From DATJPR01 sp963843525 (lineage in GTDB: Bacteria; Bacteroidota; Ignavibacteria; UBA10030; UBA6906): a DNA stretch of 64,000 nt. The notes below the pieces were generated by a model. That model ran no database searches and was not told where the DNA came from. It saw nothing but the letters and a program-made list of their open reading frames with translations. This document shows, piece after piece, positions 51,879-61,604 of this stretch. The translations under genes were made by a program, and so were the position numbers. The DNA is taken from assembly GCA_963843525.1 (NCBI GenBank), contig CAWJKM010000004.1:310001-374000 (forward strand). The letters run 5' to 3'. Numbering within the stretch: position 1 is the stretch's first letter; each line of letters begins with the position of its first letter.

Positions 51879-53015
51879 GTGCCTTCACTCTATTTTCACA
51901 TCCCATTCTGCGAGCGCAAGTGTCTGTACTGTGACTTCTATTCTATTGAATCGCCTTCTGCCTTCCGCCCTTTCCTCGATGCCCTGGCGAAGGAAATAGA
52001 GATCGCAGGCGAACAGAAGGGGGAAGAGGTTCCGAGTGTCTTTTTTGGGGGCGGGACGCCTTCTCTCCTGAGGCCCGAGGAGTTAGGGGCCATCCTTGAA
52101 AAAATTCACGCACGCTGGAATATCCTCCCCGGCGCGGAAATTACCGTCGAGACAAACCCGGGGACGGTCGACAGGGAAAAACTTACCGCATTCCGCGCGC
52201 TGGGAATTAACCGGCTGAGTATCGGCATCCAATCGTTTGACGAAGACGAATTGCGTTTCCTCAGTCGTATTCACGATGCACGCCAGGCGGCGCAGTGTGT
52301 CGAAGACGCCCGTGCGGCAGGGTTCGAAAATGTAAGCATCGATCTAATCTACTCGCTTCCGGGTCAGACCCTCTCACAGTGGCGGAAGACGTTGAAGAAA
52401 GGCATCGAGCTGAATCCGGACCACCTGTCTGCCTACAGTCTGATCGTTGAAGAAAACACCCCCCTCGCTCATCTCGTCGCCGGAGGGAAGGTCATCCCGA
52501 ACAGTACCGACCTGGAAGCCGAACTCTATCAGAACACTATGGAATGGATGGGGGAGGCAGGGTTCAAACACTACGAGATTTCCAACTACGCGCGCGATGG
52601 ACGGGAATGTCGCCACAACCTTGTCTACTGGCATCATGGGAATTACCTGGGCTTCGGACCATCGGCTCACTCGTTCGAAAAACAGCCTGGAGGGAAAGCG
52701 CGGCGGTGGGGGAATATTGCGAACCTCTCGACGTATGTCAGTTCGCTCAAGAGAAACTCCCTCCCTCGTTCCTTTGAGGAGACTCTCGACGAGCAGATCC
52801 TTGCCCGTGAGTTCATATTTCTCGGTCTGCGCTCCGACGGTCTGGACATCCAACAGCTGCGAAGGGACACCGGATTTGATCTGGCAACTGTTCGGTCTTC
52901 AGATTTCCGGGGCCTTCTCGATGAAAATCTCGCCGTCCTGGATGGCAGTGTTCTGCGCCTGACGGACCGCGGGTATCTCCTCTGTGACGAAATAGCCTGC
53001 CGCCTCATGCCTTGA
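51879..53015 (+). CDS. hemW: HemW-like radical SAM heme chaperone
   Basis: 378 residues from a GTG at 51879 with GGGAAAG upstream; the open frame begins at 51825 inside the previous gene. The radical SAM motif FCERKCLYCDFYSIE (CxxxCxxC) is almost at the N-terminus, as in HemW, not preceded by the extension of the true coproporphyrinogen dehydrogenase HemN. FFGGGTPSLL, ETNPGTV, RLSIGIQSFDEDELRFLSRIH and IDLIYSLPGQT are conserved. HemW binds heme and delivers it to respiratory enzymes. An intrinsic terminator overlaps its stop codon. Confidence 0.9.
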   Translation: MPSLYFHIPFCERKCLYCDFYSIESPSAFRPFLDALAKEIEIAGEQKGEEVPSVFFGGGTPSLLRPEELGAILEKIHARWNILPGAEITVETNPGTVDREKLTAFRALGINRLSIGIQSFDEDELRFLSRIHDARQAAQCVEDARAAGFENVSIDLIYSLPGQTLSQWRKTLKKGIELNPDHLSAYSLIVEENTPLAHLVAGGKVIPNSTDLEAELYQNTMEWMGEAGFKHYEISNYARDGRECRHNLVYWHHGNYLGFGPSAHSFEKQPGGKARRWGNIANLSTYVSSLKRNSLPRSFEETLDEQILAREFIFLGLRSDGLDIQQLRRDTGFDLATVRSSDFRGLLDENLAVLDGSVLRLTDRGYLLCDEIACRLMP

Positions 53016-53031
53016 TACTCAGGGCTTTTTT
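53009..53031 (+). terminator. Intrinsic terminator at the end of hemW
   Basis: GCCTTGA (53009-53015) pairs with TCAGGGC (53019-53025) through seven base pairs including one G-T pair, with a 3-base loop and a T6 run (53026-53031). The stem includes the hemW stop codon. It should end the lepA-lepB-lepB-hemW transcript. Confidence 0.65.
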
Positions 53032-53168
53032 GTGTATTATAGCGTTGATTTGCATGTTTTCTTGCCTTTCTGAATCTCCAGGATTTCCACACTGAACGCC
53101 ATCCCGGAGCTCCCTTCGCGATAGAGAGTGTCGAGGAGACCTGATCACTCGCCAGCACGAGGAATTGC

Positions 53169-55871
53169 ATGAATCATATCCGCACAAACAGGATTGTCGC
53201 AGGCGTGGTTTTCGCCTTCGCTCTCATTGTCTACATATTGACACTCTCCTCGACCGTGGTGTTTTGGGATGTCGGCGAGTTCATCGCCGCTGCGAAAATG
53301 CTCCAGGTTCCTCACCCGCCGGGTTCTCCTCTCTTCCTCCTCGGCGCCCGCGTGATGATGATGATTCCCTATGCGGCGGATCAAGCGGTCCGGGCGCATG
53401 CGTTTTCCGCAGTGTTGAGTGCCGCGGCAATTCTGTTGTTCTATCTCATGATCATCGAACTGTTTCAGAAGATGCGTGCCGTCCCGGAAGCAATCAGCGG
53501 AAAGGTCGCCTATTACGGTGCCGCCGCCATCGGTGCATGGTCGCTCGCATTCACGACCACCTACTGGGATAACTCGATCGAGGCAGAGGTGTACGGCGCA
53601 AGTATGTTCCTTGTGACAATGATCCTCTGGCTCGCGATGCGGTGGCACGACAAGGCGGACGAACCGGGGAACGAGAAATATGTGATGATGATCGCGTACC
53701 TCATCGGGCTATCGCTGGGCGTGCATCTCCTGGCCCTCCTGATCGTCATCCCCGTGTTAATGATCATCTACTTCCGTCGCTACGAGTTCAATTTTCGAAC
53801 GGCGGTGTATTTCACTCTCATCTCCCTCGTGGTGTTCTTCACCCTGTATCCGGGACTTGTCAAGATCCTCCCCGGATTGATGGATGGTGAAGTCGGAGGG
53901 ACCCATAGCGTGCTGATTGCGTGGATTCCATGGATTGTGATCCTTCTGCTGATCTATGGCACCTACCGGGCATATCAAAAGAAACAGAAGATGCTCCACC
54001 TGGCGTTGCTCTCCAGCGTCCTCATTCTCCTCGGTTACTCGACGTATGTCATGGTGATTATCCGGGCCAACGCCGACCTGCCCATGAATGAGAACGACCC
54101 CAGCAACCTCGAGCGGCTGACGTCGTATCTGAGTCGCGAACAGTACGGAAACCAGCCGCTGTTCATGCCGAGGCGGTGGAGTCAGGAAGCGCATCAGCAG
54201 GGGATTTACACGAACTACAGCAGCGACATGGATTATTTGATCCGCTATCAGCTCAATCATATGTTTTTCCGCTACGTGGGCTGGAACTTCGTGGGTGCAG
54301 CGGGCGATGTGCAGGATTCAGGTGTGGATTGGTCGCAAACGCTGGGGATTCCGCTCTTCCTCGCCCTCTTCGGGCTGTACTACCAGGTACGAAAAGATTG
54401 GAAAATGGGGATGGTCTTCATCGTGCTCTTCATTATTATGGGGCCGATTCTGGCGCTCTATCAAAATCAGCAGGAACCGCAGCCGAGAGAGCGTGACTAC
54501 TTCTATGTGGGCGCATACATGGTCTTGTCGACGTGGATTGCCTATGCGATCTTCGGACTGTACGAGCTTGTGATCGAGGGGATGAAAAAATTATCGGTGC
54601 GGGAAGCAAGTACCTATCTGCTTGTCGGCGCTTCCGCAATCGCCGTCCCCGCAAACCTGATGAGGATCAATTACCACGACCATAACCGGACGGGTAACTA
54701 CGTGGCGTGGGATTATTCGTACAATATGCTCCAGACGTGCGAGAAGGATGCCATCCTGTTCACCAACGGGGACAACGACACCTTTCCTCTCTGGTATCTT
54801 CAGGATGTCGAGGGCGTACGTCGCGATGTGCGGATCGTGAATTTGAGCCTGGTCAACACACCGTGGTACATCGAGCAGATGAAGAAGAAGCCGTACTATG
54901 CGGAGGCACAAGCGGTTCCCATCAGCCTGTCTGACCAACGAATCGACAACATCCAGGCAACCGTTTGGCGTGCCAGAAAAATTGATCTTCCCGTCCCGCC
55001 GGATGCGTACGAAAGTTTCGGGATCACCGATACGGCGGACACGCACCAGGGCAAGATTGAGTTCACCATGCAGCCGACACTCCGCTACGGCGATACGCAG
55101 GCTATTCGCGTGCAGGACATCATGGTTCTGGACATTGTCCGCACCAACCAGTGGAAGCGTCCGATCTACTTTGCGGTGACCTGCGCGCCGGACAGCCGCA
55201 TAGGATTGGATAACTATCTCTGGTTCTGCGGGTTGGCGTACCGGCTTGAGCCCCGCAAAGTGAAGGGCGAAGAGACGGGGATCGAGGCGAAGATTGTGGA
55301 AGAGAATCTCTTCGGCGAGCCGCAGGGCTTCTCGAAAACCCCTCAATACGGATACAAGCTCAGAGGTGTGAGTGATCCCAGGATCTATTTCGATGAAAAC
55401 ATCACACGGTTGATGATCAATCTGCGGTATGCGTATATCAAGCTTGCCAACTACTACGCGTACTCGAAGAACGACATGAACAAAGCTGCGACGATCCTTG
55501 ACAGGATGGAGGAAACGATCCCCCGTTCGAAAGTGGAAATGGGATGGGAGCTTACATCGGACCTTGCCATGTTCTACCACCGGATCGGACGAGAGCAGAA
55601 ATTCAATCAGCTGTCTCTTGAGCTCGAGCCGCAACTCCGCGCGATGGTGGACAACGGGCAATATAATCTGAACAGCTATTGGAATCCTTTTCGCGTTCTG
55701 CTGGAGTTCTATGACGTGAAGAAGGAGTATGCGAAGAGTCTCGATCTGCTCAAGGTGCTCCAGGGTTACTATCCCAATGATCCGGGGCTCAAAGCCCGGA
55801 TTGCCCAGGAGGAAGTGCAGGTGCGGGGCGGACGAGATTCGACACTCCATGTCGACACGATCGCTCATTAA
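53169..55871 (+). CDS. DUF2723 (TMEM260-like) multi-pass membrane protein with C-terminal helical repeats
   Basis: 900 residues. The N-terminal ~480 residues hold about 12 membrane helices and the DUF2723 core: STVVFWDVGEFIAAAKMLQVPHPPGSPLFLLGARVM, with the Asp-x-x-Glu site of GT-C enzymes. A long soluble part follows (NYHDHNRTGNYVAWDYSYNML, FTNGDNDTFPLWYLQDVEGVRRDVRIVNLSLVNTPWY) and a helical, TPR-like end (about 740-890). Human TMEM260, of the same family, is a protein O-mannosyltransferase, so transfer of a sugar to secreted proteins is likely (inference). A glycosyltransferase gene follows 92 bases on. Confidence 0.9.
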   Translation: MNHIRTNRIVAGVVFAFALIVYILTLSSTVVFWDVGEFIAAAKMLQVPHPPGSPLFLLGARVMMMIPYAADQAVRAHAFSAVLSAAAILLFYLMIIELFQKMRAVPEAISGKVAYYGAAAIGAWSLAFTTTYWDNSIEAEVYGASMFLVTMILWLAMRWHDKADEPGNEKYVMMIAYLIGLSLGVHLLALLIVIPVLMIIYFRRYEFNFRTAVYFTLISLVVFFTLYPGLVKILPGLMDGEVGGTHSVLIAWIPWIVILLLIYGTYRAYQKKQKMLHLALLSSVLILLGYSTYVMVIIRANADLPMNENDPSNLERLTSYLSREQYGNQPLFMPRRWSQEAHQQGIYTNYSSDMDYLIRYQLNHMFFRYVGWNFVGAAGDVQDSGVDWSQTLGIPLFLALFGLYYQVRKDWKMGMVFIVLFIIMGPILALYQNQQEPQPRERDYFYVGAYMVLSTWIAYAIFGLYELVIEGMKKLSVREASTYLLVGASAIAVPANLMRINYHDHNRTGNYVAWDYSYNMLQTCEKDAILFTNGDNDTFPLWYLQDVEGVRRDVRIVNLSLVNTPWYIEQMKKKPYYAEAQAVPISLSDQRIDNIQATVWRARKIDLPVPPDAYESFGITDTADTHQGKIEFTMQPTLRYGDTQAIRVQDIMVLDIVRTNQWKRPIYFAVTCAPDSRIGLDNYLWFCGLAYRLEPRKVKGEETGIEAKIVEENLFGEPQGFSKTPQYGYKLRGVSDPRIYFDENITRLMINLRYAYIKLANYYAYSKNDMNKAATILDRMEETIPRSKVEMGWELTSDLAMFYHRIGREQKFNQLSLELEPQLRAMVDNGQYNLNSYWNPFRVLLEFYDVKKEYAKSLDLLKVLQGYYPNDPGLKARIAQEEVQVRGGRDSTLHVDTIAH

Positions 55872-55963
55872 CCGCCGGCTGACGCCTTCTGCCGGGTTCT
55901 CCTCGACGGGGTCTGCCTTCCTGTCGCGAAGGCATTGATGAACGACGGGAAACAATCGCTCGC

Positions 55964-57079
55964 ATGAAGATTCTCGTTGTCAATTGGCAGGACATTCGTA
56001 ATCCGCTGGCTGGCGGTGCCGAAGTGCATCTCCATCAGGTGTTCTCCCGTATCGCCGCTGCGGGAAACGAGGTGACGGTTCTCTGTTCTGCCTTTGCGCA
56101 TGCGCCCGCCGTCGACAGTTTCGATGGGATGACGATTATCAGAAGGGGAAGTCGATCCTTCTTCCATTTCGGCGTCGAACGGGCCTATCGAGAGTTGCGT
56201 GCCAGGCGCGCGTTCGATGTGGTCGTCGACGATATGAACAAGATCCCGTTCATGGCCCAGCGGTTCGTGCGTGAACCCGTGTGCGGGATAGCCCACCACC
56301 TCTTCGGATCCAGCATCTTCCGCGAAGTCGACCCCGTGACCGCGACATACGTCTCCTGGATGGAACGCCGCGCGCTCAAGCGATACCGGAATGACGCGAT
56401 CCCGTTCATCGCCGTGTCCCCCAGTACGCGCGAAGACTTGATCCGGCGGGGATATCCCGCTTCGCTCATCCACATGATCCCCCTTGCCGTCGATCATTCA
56501 ACCTTCCGTCCGGCTCCCGAACTCCGCAGTTCCACCCCGCTTCTCGGCTACCTCGGAAGGATCAAGCGGTACAAGAGCATCGATCACCTGATCGAGGCGC
56601 TTCCGCGTGTCCGCGAAAAGGTTCCCGGCACCCGGCTGACAATCGTCGGGGAAGGTGATGACCGGCCGCGACTGCAACGATTGGTGAACGCGATGGGATT
56701 GAACGATGCCGTCACCTTTACCGGTTTTGTTGAGGAAGGCAAGAAAGTTGCCCTATTGCAGTCGGTGTGGACGCTTGTGATGCCGTCGTCAAAAGAAGGA
56801 TGGGGCCTGAACGTCACCGAGGCAAATGCGTGCGGGACAGTTGCCGTTGCGAGCGATGTCCCGGGGCTGCGCGATGCGGTGATCGACGGTGAAACGGGTT
56901 TCCTCTTTCCCTATGGGGACCGCAACGCGCTGGCAGAGAGAATCGTGGAAATTCTGGCGAACAGAGAGAAACGGGAGGAAATGGGAGCGAAGGCGTGGAA
57001 ATTTTCCCAGCAATTCTCCTGGGATGTGGCGGCAAAACAGACGATCGAAGTGCTCGCACAGGTGGCGGGCGCGCACTAG
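55964..57079 (+). CDS. GT4-family glycosyltransferase
   Basis: 371 residues, a GT-B fold. The N-terminal acceptor domain starts MKILVVNWQDIRNPLAGGAEVHLHQVFSRIAAAGNEVTVLCS; the donor domain shows LLGYLGRIKRYKSIDHLIEALPRV, LTIVGEGDDRPRLQ, and the nucleotide-sugar motif MPSSKEGWGLNVTEANACGTVAVASDVPGLRDAVIDGETGFL with the EX7E spacing. Donor and acceptor are unknown. With the DUF2723 protein it may serve protein or surface glycosylation. Its end overlaps the convergent LOG gene by 4 bases. Confidence 0.93.
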   Translation: MKILVVNWQDIRNPLAGGAEVHLHQVFSRIAAAGNEVTVLCSAFAHAPAVDSFDGMTIIRRGSRSFFHFGVERAYRELRARRAFDVVVDDMNKIPFMAQRFVREPVCGIAHHLFGSSIFREVDPVTATYVSWMERRALKRYRNDAIPFIAVSPSTREDLIRRGYPASLIHMIPLAVDHSTFRPAPELRSSTPLLGYLGRIKRYKSIDHLIEALPRVREKVPGTRLTIVGEGDDRPRLQRLVNAMGLNDAVTFTGFVEEGKKVALLQSVWTLVMPSSKEGWGLNVTEANACGTVAVASDVPGLRDAVIDGETGFLFPYGDRNALAERIVEILANREKREEMGAKAWKFSQQFSWDVAAKQTIEVLAQVAGAH

Positions 57080-57639
57080 CCGTCCTTAGCCTGCTGAAAT
57101 CGTGACGCAAGGATCGACACCGCGTGCTGTGCGGACTCGGCCTCGACCACGTACCTCGTGCACCGGTCCAGCCCTTCCCAGGCAAGTTCGTCATTCAGCG
57201 TGCTCACAACGTCCTTCCAGAATGAGCCGAGAATGAGAATCGGCTTTTCCTTCATCAGGCCTTTATTGATGTACTCCCACACGATGGCAAGCTCGAGGAG
57301 CGTGCCGGTCCCTCCTTTGACGACCACGTACGCATCGCCCAGACTGACGAGTCTCATGGCACGATTGATCAGCGTATCTTCCTGAATGACGTTGTCGATC
57401 CAGGGGTTGTGCTCGCGCGGGCCGAGGGCAGTGAAGGTCACCCCGATTGTCGCTCCGCCCGCCTCCTTGGCTCCGCGGGCTGATGCCTCCATAATTCCCG
57501 CGAACCCACCGTTACAGACGATAAACCCCGACCGGGCCAGCCCGGCCCCGAGGTCATAGGCTGTGAGGTATTCCTCGTCTCCCGGCCGGGGGCGGGAGCT
57601 GCCGAATATGGTGACTACAGGACTTTGAGATGGTGTCAA
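57076..57639 (-). CDS. LOG family protein (lysine decarboxylase-like nucleotide phosphoribohydrolase)
   Basis: 187 residues. The Rossmann-like fold marks are VTIFGSSRPRPGDEEYL, VCNGGFAGIMEASARGAKEAGGATIGVTF, and VVKGGTGTLLELAIVWEYINKG, which matches the LOG consensus PGGxGTxxE except that Lys replaces the Pro. Related proteins release free bases from nucleoside monophosphates, as in cytokinin activation. The natural bacterial role is often unclear. The last 4 bases overlap the end of the convergent glycosyltransferase. Confidence 0.9.
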   Translation of the reverse strand: MTPSQSPVVTIFGSSRPRPGDEEYLTAYDLGAGLARSGFIVCNGGFAGIMEASARGAKEAGGATIGVTFTALGPREHNPWIDNVIQEDTLINRAMRLVSLGDAYVVVKGGTGTLLELAIVWEYINKGLMKEKPILILGSFWKDVVSTLNDELAWEGLDRCTRYVVEAESAQHAVSILASRFQQAKDG

Positions 57640-57721
57640 CGATACCTCCCTCGTTCCTGCAGTGTGGGATACGTCGGACTTCCGATCGATTGTTGTACGG
57701 CGAGCTTCCTGTGATGCATGG

Positions 57722-59720
57722 TCAGTTCCAGAAATCCCAGTCGATGCCGAATCGGAGAACTCTGTCCAGACCCGGATAAGAGGGCGAGGAGTAGTAGGAG
57801 ATGCCGGGAAGATTTTCCCAGAGAAAGTGGATCTGGGCGTCTCCTATGTGGGCAAAGAGGACAAAATCGATCGTCGAGGCGCGCCCCAGGGCCTGGCCGG
57901 TGTTCGGTACGAGTGCCAGCACCTGAGGGTTGAAGAGTAAGCCATGATAGCCCGTCCTGTACCACGCGCGCACTCCGGCCTTCAGGTCGAGATGATCGTT
58001 GAAGAGTCGATGCCGGAAATATGCCCCGCCCGAAACCCAGAGACGCGGCAGGTCTTCCGCCGCCGTCCCGCCGGTCCGGTCGAGAAAATATGTGCCATTC
58101 CCTTCAAAGAGAAGTTTCCACACATGTAGTGAAAATGCCAGCGTTGCATCGACGAACGTTTCATGGTCACCCGAAACAAACCGGAATGCCGGGAAGGGAT
58201 AGGCAACACCGGTGGGAACCGTCAGCACCGGGTCTGTAATCGTCCGGTGAGTGAGGGTGAGACGGACGTAATCCGACGAGTCCGAATGAACCTCAAGACC
58301 GGCCTCGATGACAGCGTGTCGCTCTGCTGAAAGCCCCGGGTCGCCGAGGGCTGTGCTGTCGGACCAGTACAGCTCCGTTAAAGTAGGCACGCGCGAGGAG
58401 AGAGATGCGCCCCCGAACAATGTGATACCGCGCAGGGGAGAAAAGCGTCCATCCGCACCTGCCCCTGCATGGGTCGAACCCGCCACTCGCTCCAGACGCG
58501 CGTATGCTGCAACATCAAGTCCATCCGTGACCTGCAATTCGTCTTTCAGCCAGAGAGACGCAACGTTGATGTTCCGCCGTCCGATTGTCGGGCTTCCTTC
58601 GACTTGTCGGAGTTCTCCCTGTGCACCGAAAAGGGCGGCACCGAGCGGGCTCGTGATGATTTGAGAAAGTTGTACTCCGGCCCATGACGACCATTGATCT
58701 TGATGGACGTAGATCCCGTTCGGGTCGGCACGATTCTCTTCATCCCGGTATTCGCGAAGGTTGTTGGAATAATACGCGGTCACCGTTGTGACTTCGGTAC
58801 TGTCCGGAAAAAAACTTCCTACTGCGGTCAGATCCAGATCATGCCGGGTGAGTTTTTCGTACGAATCGGTGTTCTTGACCACGGCAAACGTTGGATTGAA
58901 AGGAAGTGCCGATGCGAGAAGGTCGATGCCGCCGTTGAGGTTGGTGTGTGTGGCGGTGTAGCACTCCGAAAGGAACAGGATGAGTGAGGGCGTGGCGGCA
59001 TAGCGGATTTTTCCCCTGATCTCCCAGTCCTCATCCGCTTCATTGAGATATCTTCCGTCAGTCCCTTGATAATGGAACCCCGCCATGATGTTGGTTCGCC
59101 TGCTGATGTTCTGCGTAAAGGAACCGTCCGTTTGTGCGTAGCCGTATGAACTCTCGGAATAGAAGAGCCTGCTGAAAGGACGGTTCGTGCTGTAATTCTG
59201 TGTCACCAAATTCACAACTCCGCCGTTCCCGTTGAGCCCGTAGAGGAACGCCCGCGGCCCGGTAATGACCTCGATACGGTCCAGGTCTTCGGGACTCATG
59301 AGCTGAAGGTTGTAGATCCCTGAGACCGGATCGGCGAAGAGTTCTCCCATTCAGGAGCACAGCCGAGCGGCGCCAGTCCATGCCATCGAATGTGGGAGAT
59401 GTGTACTGGCCGATCTGGACCTGATCCTGCAGAACTACACCTGGGAGAGTGGAGATCAGCGAGGTAATGGAGCCGGGGTCTTTCCAGTGCATATCCGTGC
59501 TTCTGATGACAAGATCGGTATCCAGGCCGGGATCAACGGATCCGAGGAAAGGGGGAAGGAAAAAATGGAAGGGGATGGAGTCTGCCGCCACCTGCGTTGT
59601 GTCAGGGTGAGGCGGCTTCCCGGTTCGCGCGGGCCGGTCCTCCTGCGCACAGACCGGTGTATTCGGGTGCAAAATGCACGCGGCAAGGGTGAGGGCGGCA
59701 GAGAGACGGAATGGGTTCAA
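57722..59720 (-). CDS. TonB-dependent outer-membrane receptor, frameshifted near 59349
   Basis: Reads from the ATG at 59720 with a signal peptide (LSAALTLAACILHPNTPVCAQ) into the plug domain (ITSLISTLPGVVLQDQ, TSPTFDGMDWRRSAVLLNG). A one-base change in the GGG run near 59349 throws the frame; the rest continues from 59350 as LFADPVSGIYNLQLMSPEDLDRIEVITGPRAFLYGLNGNGGVVNLVTQ and 500 more barrel residues, ending with the aromatic strand RVLRFGIDWDFWN. Together it would be about 665 residues, normal for a receptor without a peptidase-like N-terminal domain. The ligand is unknown. The start overlaps ispE by 4 bases. Confidence 0.85.
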
Positions 59721-60607
59721 TGCGTTCGGGGGATGGAAATGAATGGTTGAACGGGCTGAGGGGAGAACCCTGGTTCTGTCACTGAGACCGTGTACCCCCG
59801 TCGCGAAAGCTCATCGCCCAGGGAGTACGCGTTGTTCTGGTCACGGAAAAGTCCGAAGACCGTCGATCCGCTTCCCGACATCAGGGCTGCCGATGCCCCG
59901 GCATTCAGCATTTCCTGTTTGATTTTTCCGATCAGCGGATACTTCCTGAAGACGGGCTCCTCGAAATCATTGACGAGAAGATGGTGGATCTTGCCCGCGG
60001 CGCCGAGATCATCCTGGAAGACCCTCTTGAAGTCCGGAAGCCGCCGATCCGGATCGGGTCGGATCTGACTGTACGCCCATGCTGTGGAGACATGGATTCC
60101 GGGATTGCAGACGAGGATGGCAAAGGGGAGGGGGAGTGAGAAGTACTCCAGGACTTCTCCTCTTCCGGCGCCGACGGCGGATCCCTCCTTTAGAAAATAG
60201 GGGATGTCGGATCCAAGTTTCAGGGCAACTTCTCTCAGAAGATCCTCGGTCACAGGGATACCCCAAAACCGGGGAAGCATGGTGAGCGTGGCCGCAGCAT
60301 CACTGCTGCCTCCGCCCAGGCCTGCCCCGACAGGGATGACTTTGTCAAGCCCGATCGATACCCCCCTCGCGATGCCCAGCCGCTGGCGGAGAAGAATTGC
60401 CGCTCTCGTGCAGAGGTTGTCCTCTCCCTGCGGGATTGAGGGAGAATCCGTCCTCAGCGTGATTTCTTCGGATTCTTCGAACGTGAGAGTGTCGAAGAGA
60501 TTGATTCGGTGGAAAACCGTCCCGATGTCATGATACCCGTCATCTCGTCGACGGAGAACGTAGAGACCGAGATTGATCTTTGCGTAAGCACGGGTTTGCA
60601 GAATCAT
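59717..60607 (-). CDS. ispE: 4-diphosphocytidyl-2-C-methyl-D-erythritol kinase
   Basis: 296 residues from the ATG at 60607; an upstream in-frame ATG adds only MCRIIPPP. IspE phosphorylates CDP-methylerythritol in the MEP isoprenoid pathway. GHMP-kinase marks: RAYAKINLGLYVLRRRDDGYHDIGTVFH with the catalytic Lys, the ATP loop PVGAGLGGGSSDAAATL, and the C-terminal ASAALMSGSGSTVFGLF. It is divergent from kdsA and overlaps the TonB receptor gene by 4 bases. Confidence 0.96.
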   Translation of the reverse strand: MILQTRAYAKINLGLYVLRRRDDGYHDIGTVFHRINLFDTLTFEESEEITLRTDSPSIPQGEDNLCTRAAILLRQRLGIARGVSIGLDKVIPVGAGLGGGSSDAAATLTMLPRFWGIPVTEDLLREVALKLGSDIPYFLKEGSAVGAGRGEVLEYFSLPLPFAILVCNPGIHVSTAWAYSQIRPDPDRRLPDFKRVFQDDLGAAGKIHHLLVNDFEEPVFRKYPLIGKIKQEMLNAGASAALMSGSGSTVFGLFRDQNNAYSLGDELSRRGYTVSVTEPGFSPQPVQPFISIPRTH

Positions 60608-60675
60608 GGGCGGCGGAATTATTCGACACAATATAGGCGAAATGCTCGTGAAGAAAAAGAGGAGGAATCCCTTTC

Positions 60676-60704
60676 TTTGATTGTCTAAAGCGATTTTTGT
60701 ATCA
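60676..60704 (+). promoter_or_regulatory. Sigma-70-type promoter for the kds-lpt operon
   Basis: TTGATT (60676-60681), exactly 17 bases, TATCAT (60699-60704). Transcription would start near 60711, about 54 bases before the kdsA ATG. It is the only good promoter match before five tightly linked genes. Confidence 0.55.
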
Positions 60705-60764
60705 TACTAGATTCAGAGAGTGTAAAAGGTGGAGAGCGGGGGAGAAAATTCCACGAACCTTCCC

Positions 60765-61604
60765 ATGACAGTTATTCGCATACGCAACATACCTATCGGA
60801 GACGGGAGTCCGCTCGTCCTCTTCGCCGGCCCGTGTGTTGTCGAAGGGCGTGACTTCACGCTCAAGATTGCGGAATCCGTCGCAGCGATCGCCGCCCGTC
60901 ATAAATTTCCTCTTGTTTTCAAATCCTCCTTCAAGAAGGCAAACCGCACGAGCGGGAAATCGTTTGTCGGGCTCAACCGCGACCAGGCACTGGGGATTCT
61001 CCGTGAGGTGCATGAGGGCCTGGGCCTACCAGTTGTGACCGACATCCATACGGAAGATGAAGCTCCATTGGCCGCCGAAGTGGCTGACGTGATTCAAATT
61101 CCCGCCTTTCTCTGCCGCCAGACTGATTTGCTGCACGCCGCCGGCCGCACCGGCCGCGTAGTGAATATCAAAAAAGGACAGTTTCTGGCACCCGAAGACA
61201 TGAAGTACGCAGCGGACAAAGTGAAGGAGAGCGGGAACGAGAAGGTTTTGCTGACCGAACGGGGCACGACCTTCGGCTATCACAACCTTGTGGTCGATAT
61301 GAGAAGTCTGGGGATCATGCGGGATCTCGGGTATCCCGTCGTCCTCGATGCCACCCATTCTGTCCAGCTTCCCGGCGGGGATCCGAAGGGGGAACGCACC
61401 GGCGGGCAGCCGGAGTTCATCTTTCCCCTGGCCCGGGCGGGAGTGGCAGCCGGAATCGATGGCCTGTTTCTCGAGGTTCATCCCGATCCGCCGCATGCGC
61501 TCAGCGATGCCGCAAGTCAGTTGCCTCTCGCAATGCTCGACCGATTGCTCCGTCAGGTACGGGCGATCGACGACGCGGTCCGGTCAAGCAGGGGGGACGG
61601 ATGA
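60765..61604 (+). CDS. kdsA: 3-deoxy-8-phosphooctulonate synthase
   Basis: 279 residues from the ATG at 60765, where homology begins (MTVIRIRNIPIGDG); a GTG at 60729 would add 12 unlike residues. KdsA joins arabinose-5-phosphate and PEP to Kdo-8-phosphate. Conserved: VLFAGPCVVEGRDFTLKIAE, VFKSSFKKANRTS, VTDIHTEDE, IQIPAFLCRQTDLLHAAGRTGRVVNIKKGQF and LDATHSVQLPGG. No good SD is seen. The end overlaps kdsC by 4 bases. Confidence 0.95.
   Translation: MTVIRIRNIPIGDGSPLVLFAGPCVVEGRDFTLKIAESVAAIAARHKFPLVFKSSFKKANRTSGKSFVGLNRDQALGILREVHEGLGLPVVTDIHTEDEAPLAAEVADVIQIPAFLCRQTDLLHAAGRTGRVVNIKKGQFLAPEDMKYAADKVKESGNEKVLLTERGTTFGYHNLVVDMRSLGIMRDLGYPVVLDATHSVQLPGGDPKGERTGGQPEFIFPLARAGVAAGIDGLFLEVHPDPPHALSDAASQLPLAMLDRLLRQVRAIDDAVRSSRGDG

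Noticed and set aside
54591..55955. 454-codon open frame on the minus strand
   Set aside because: Antisense to the soluble half of the DUF2723 protein; no recognisable domain, atypical composition.
60729..60764. GTG start for kdsA at 60729
   Set aside because: It adds 12 residues (ESGGENSTNLP region) not found in KdsA, whose conserved start is at the ATG at 60765.
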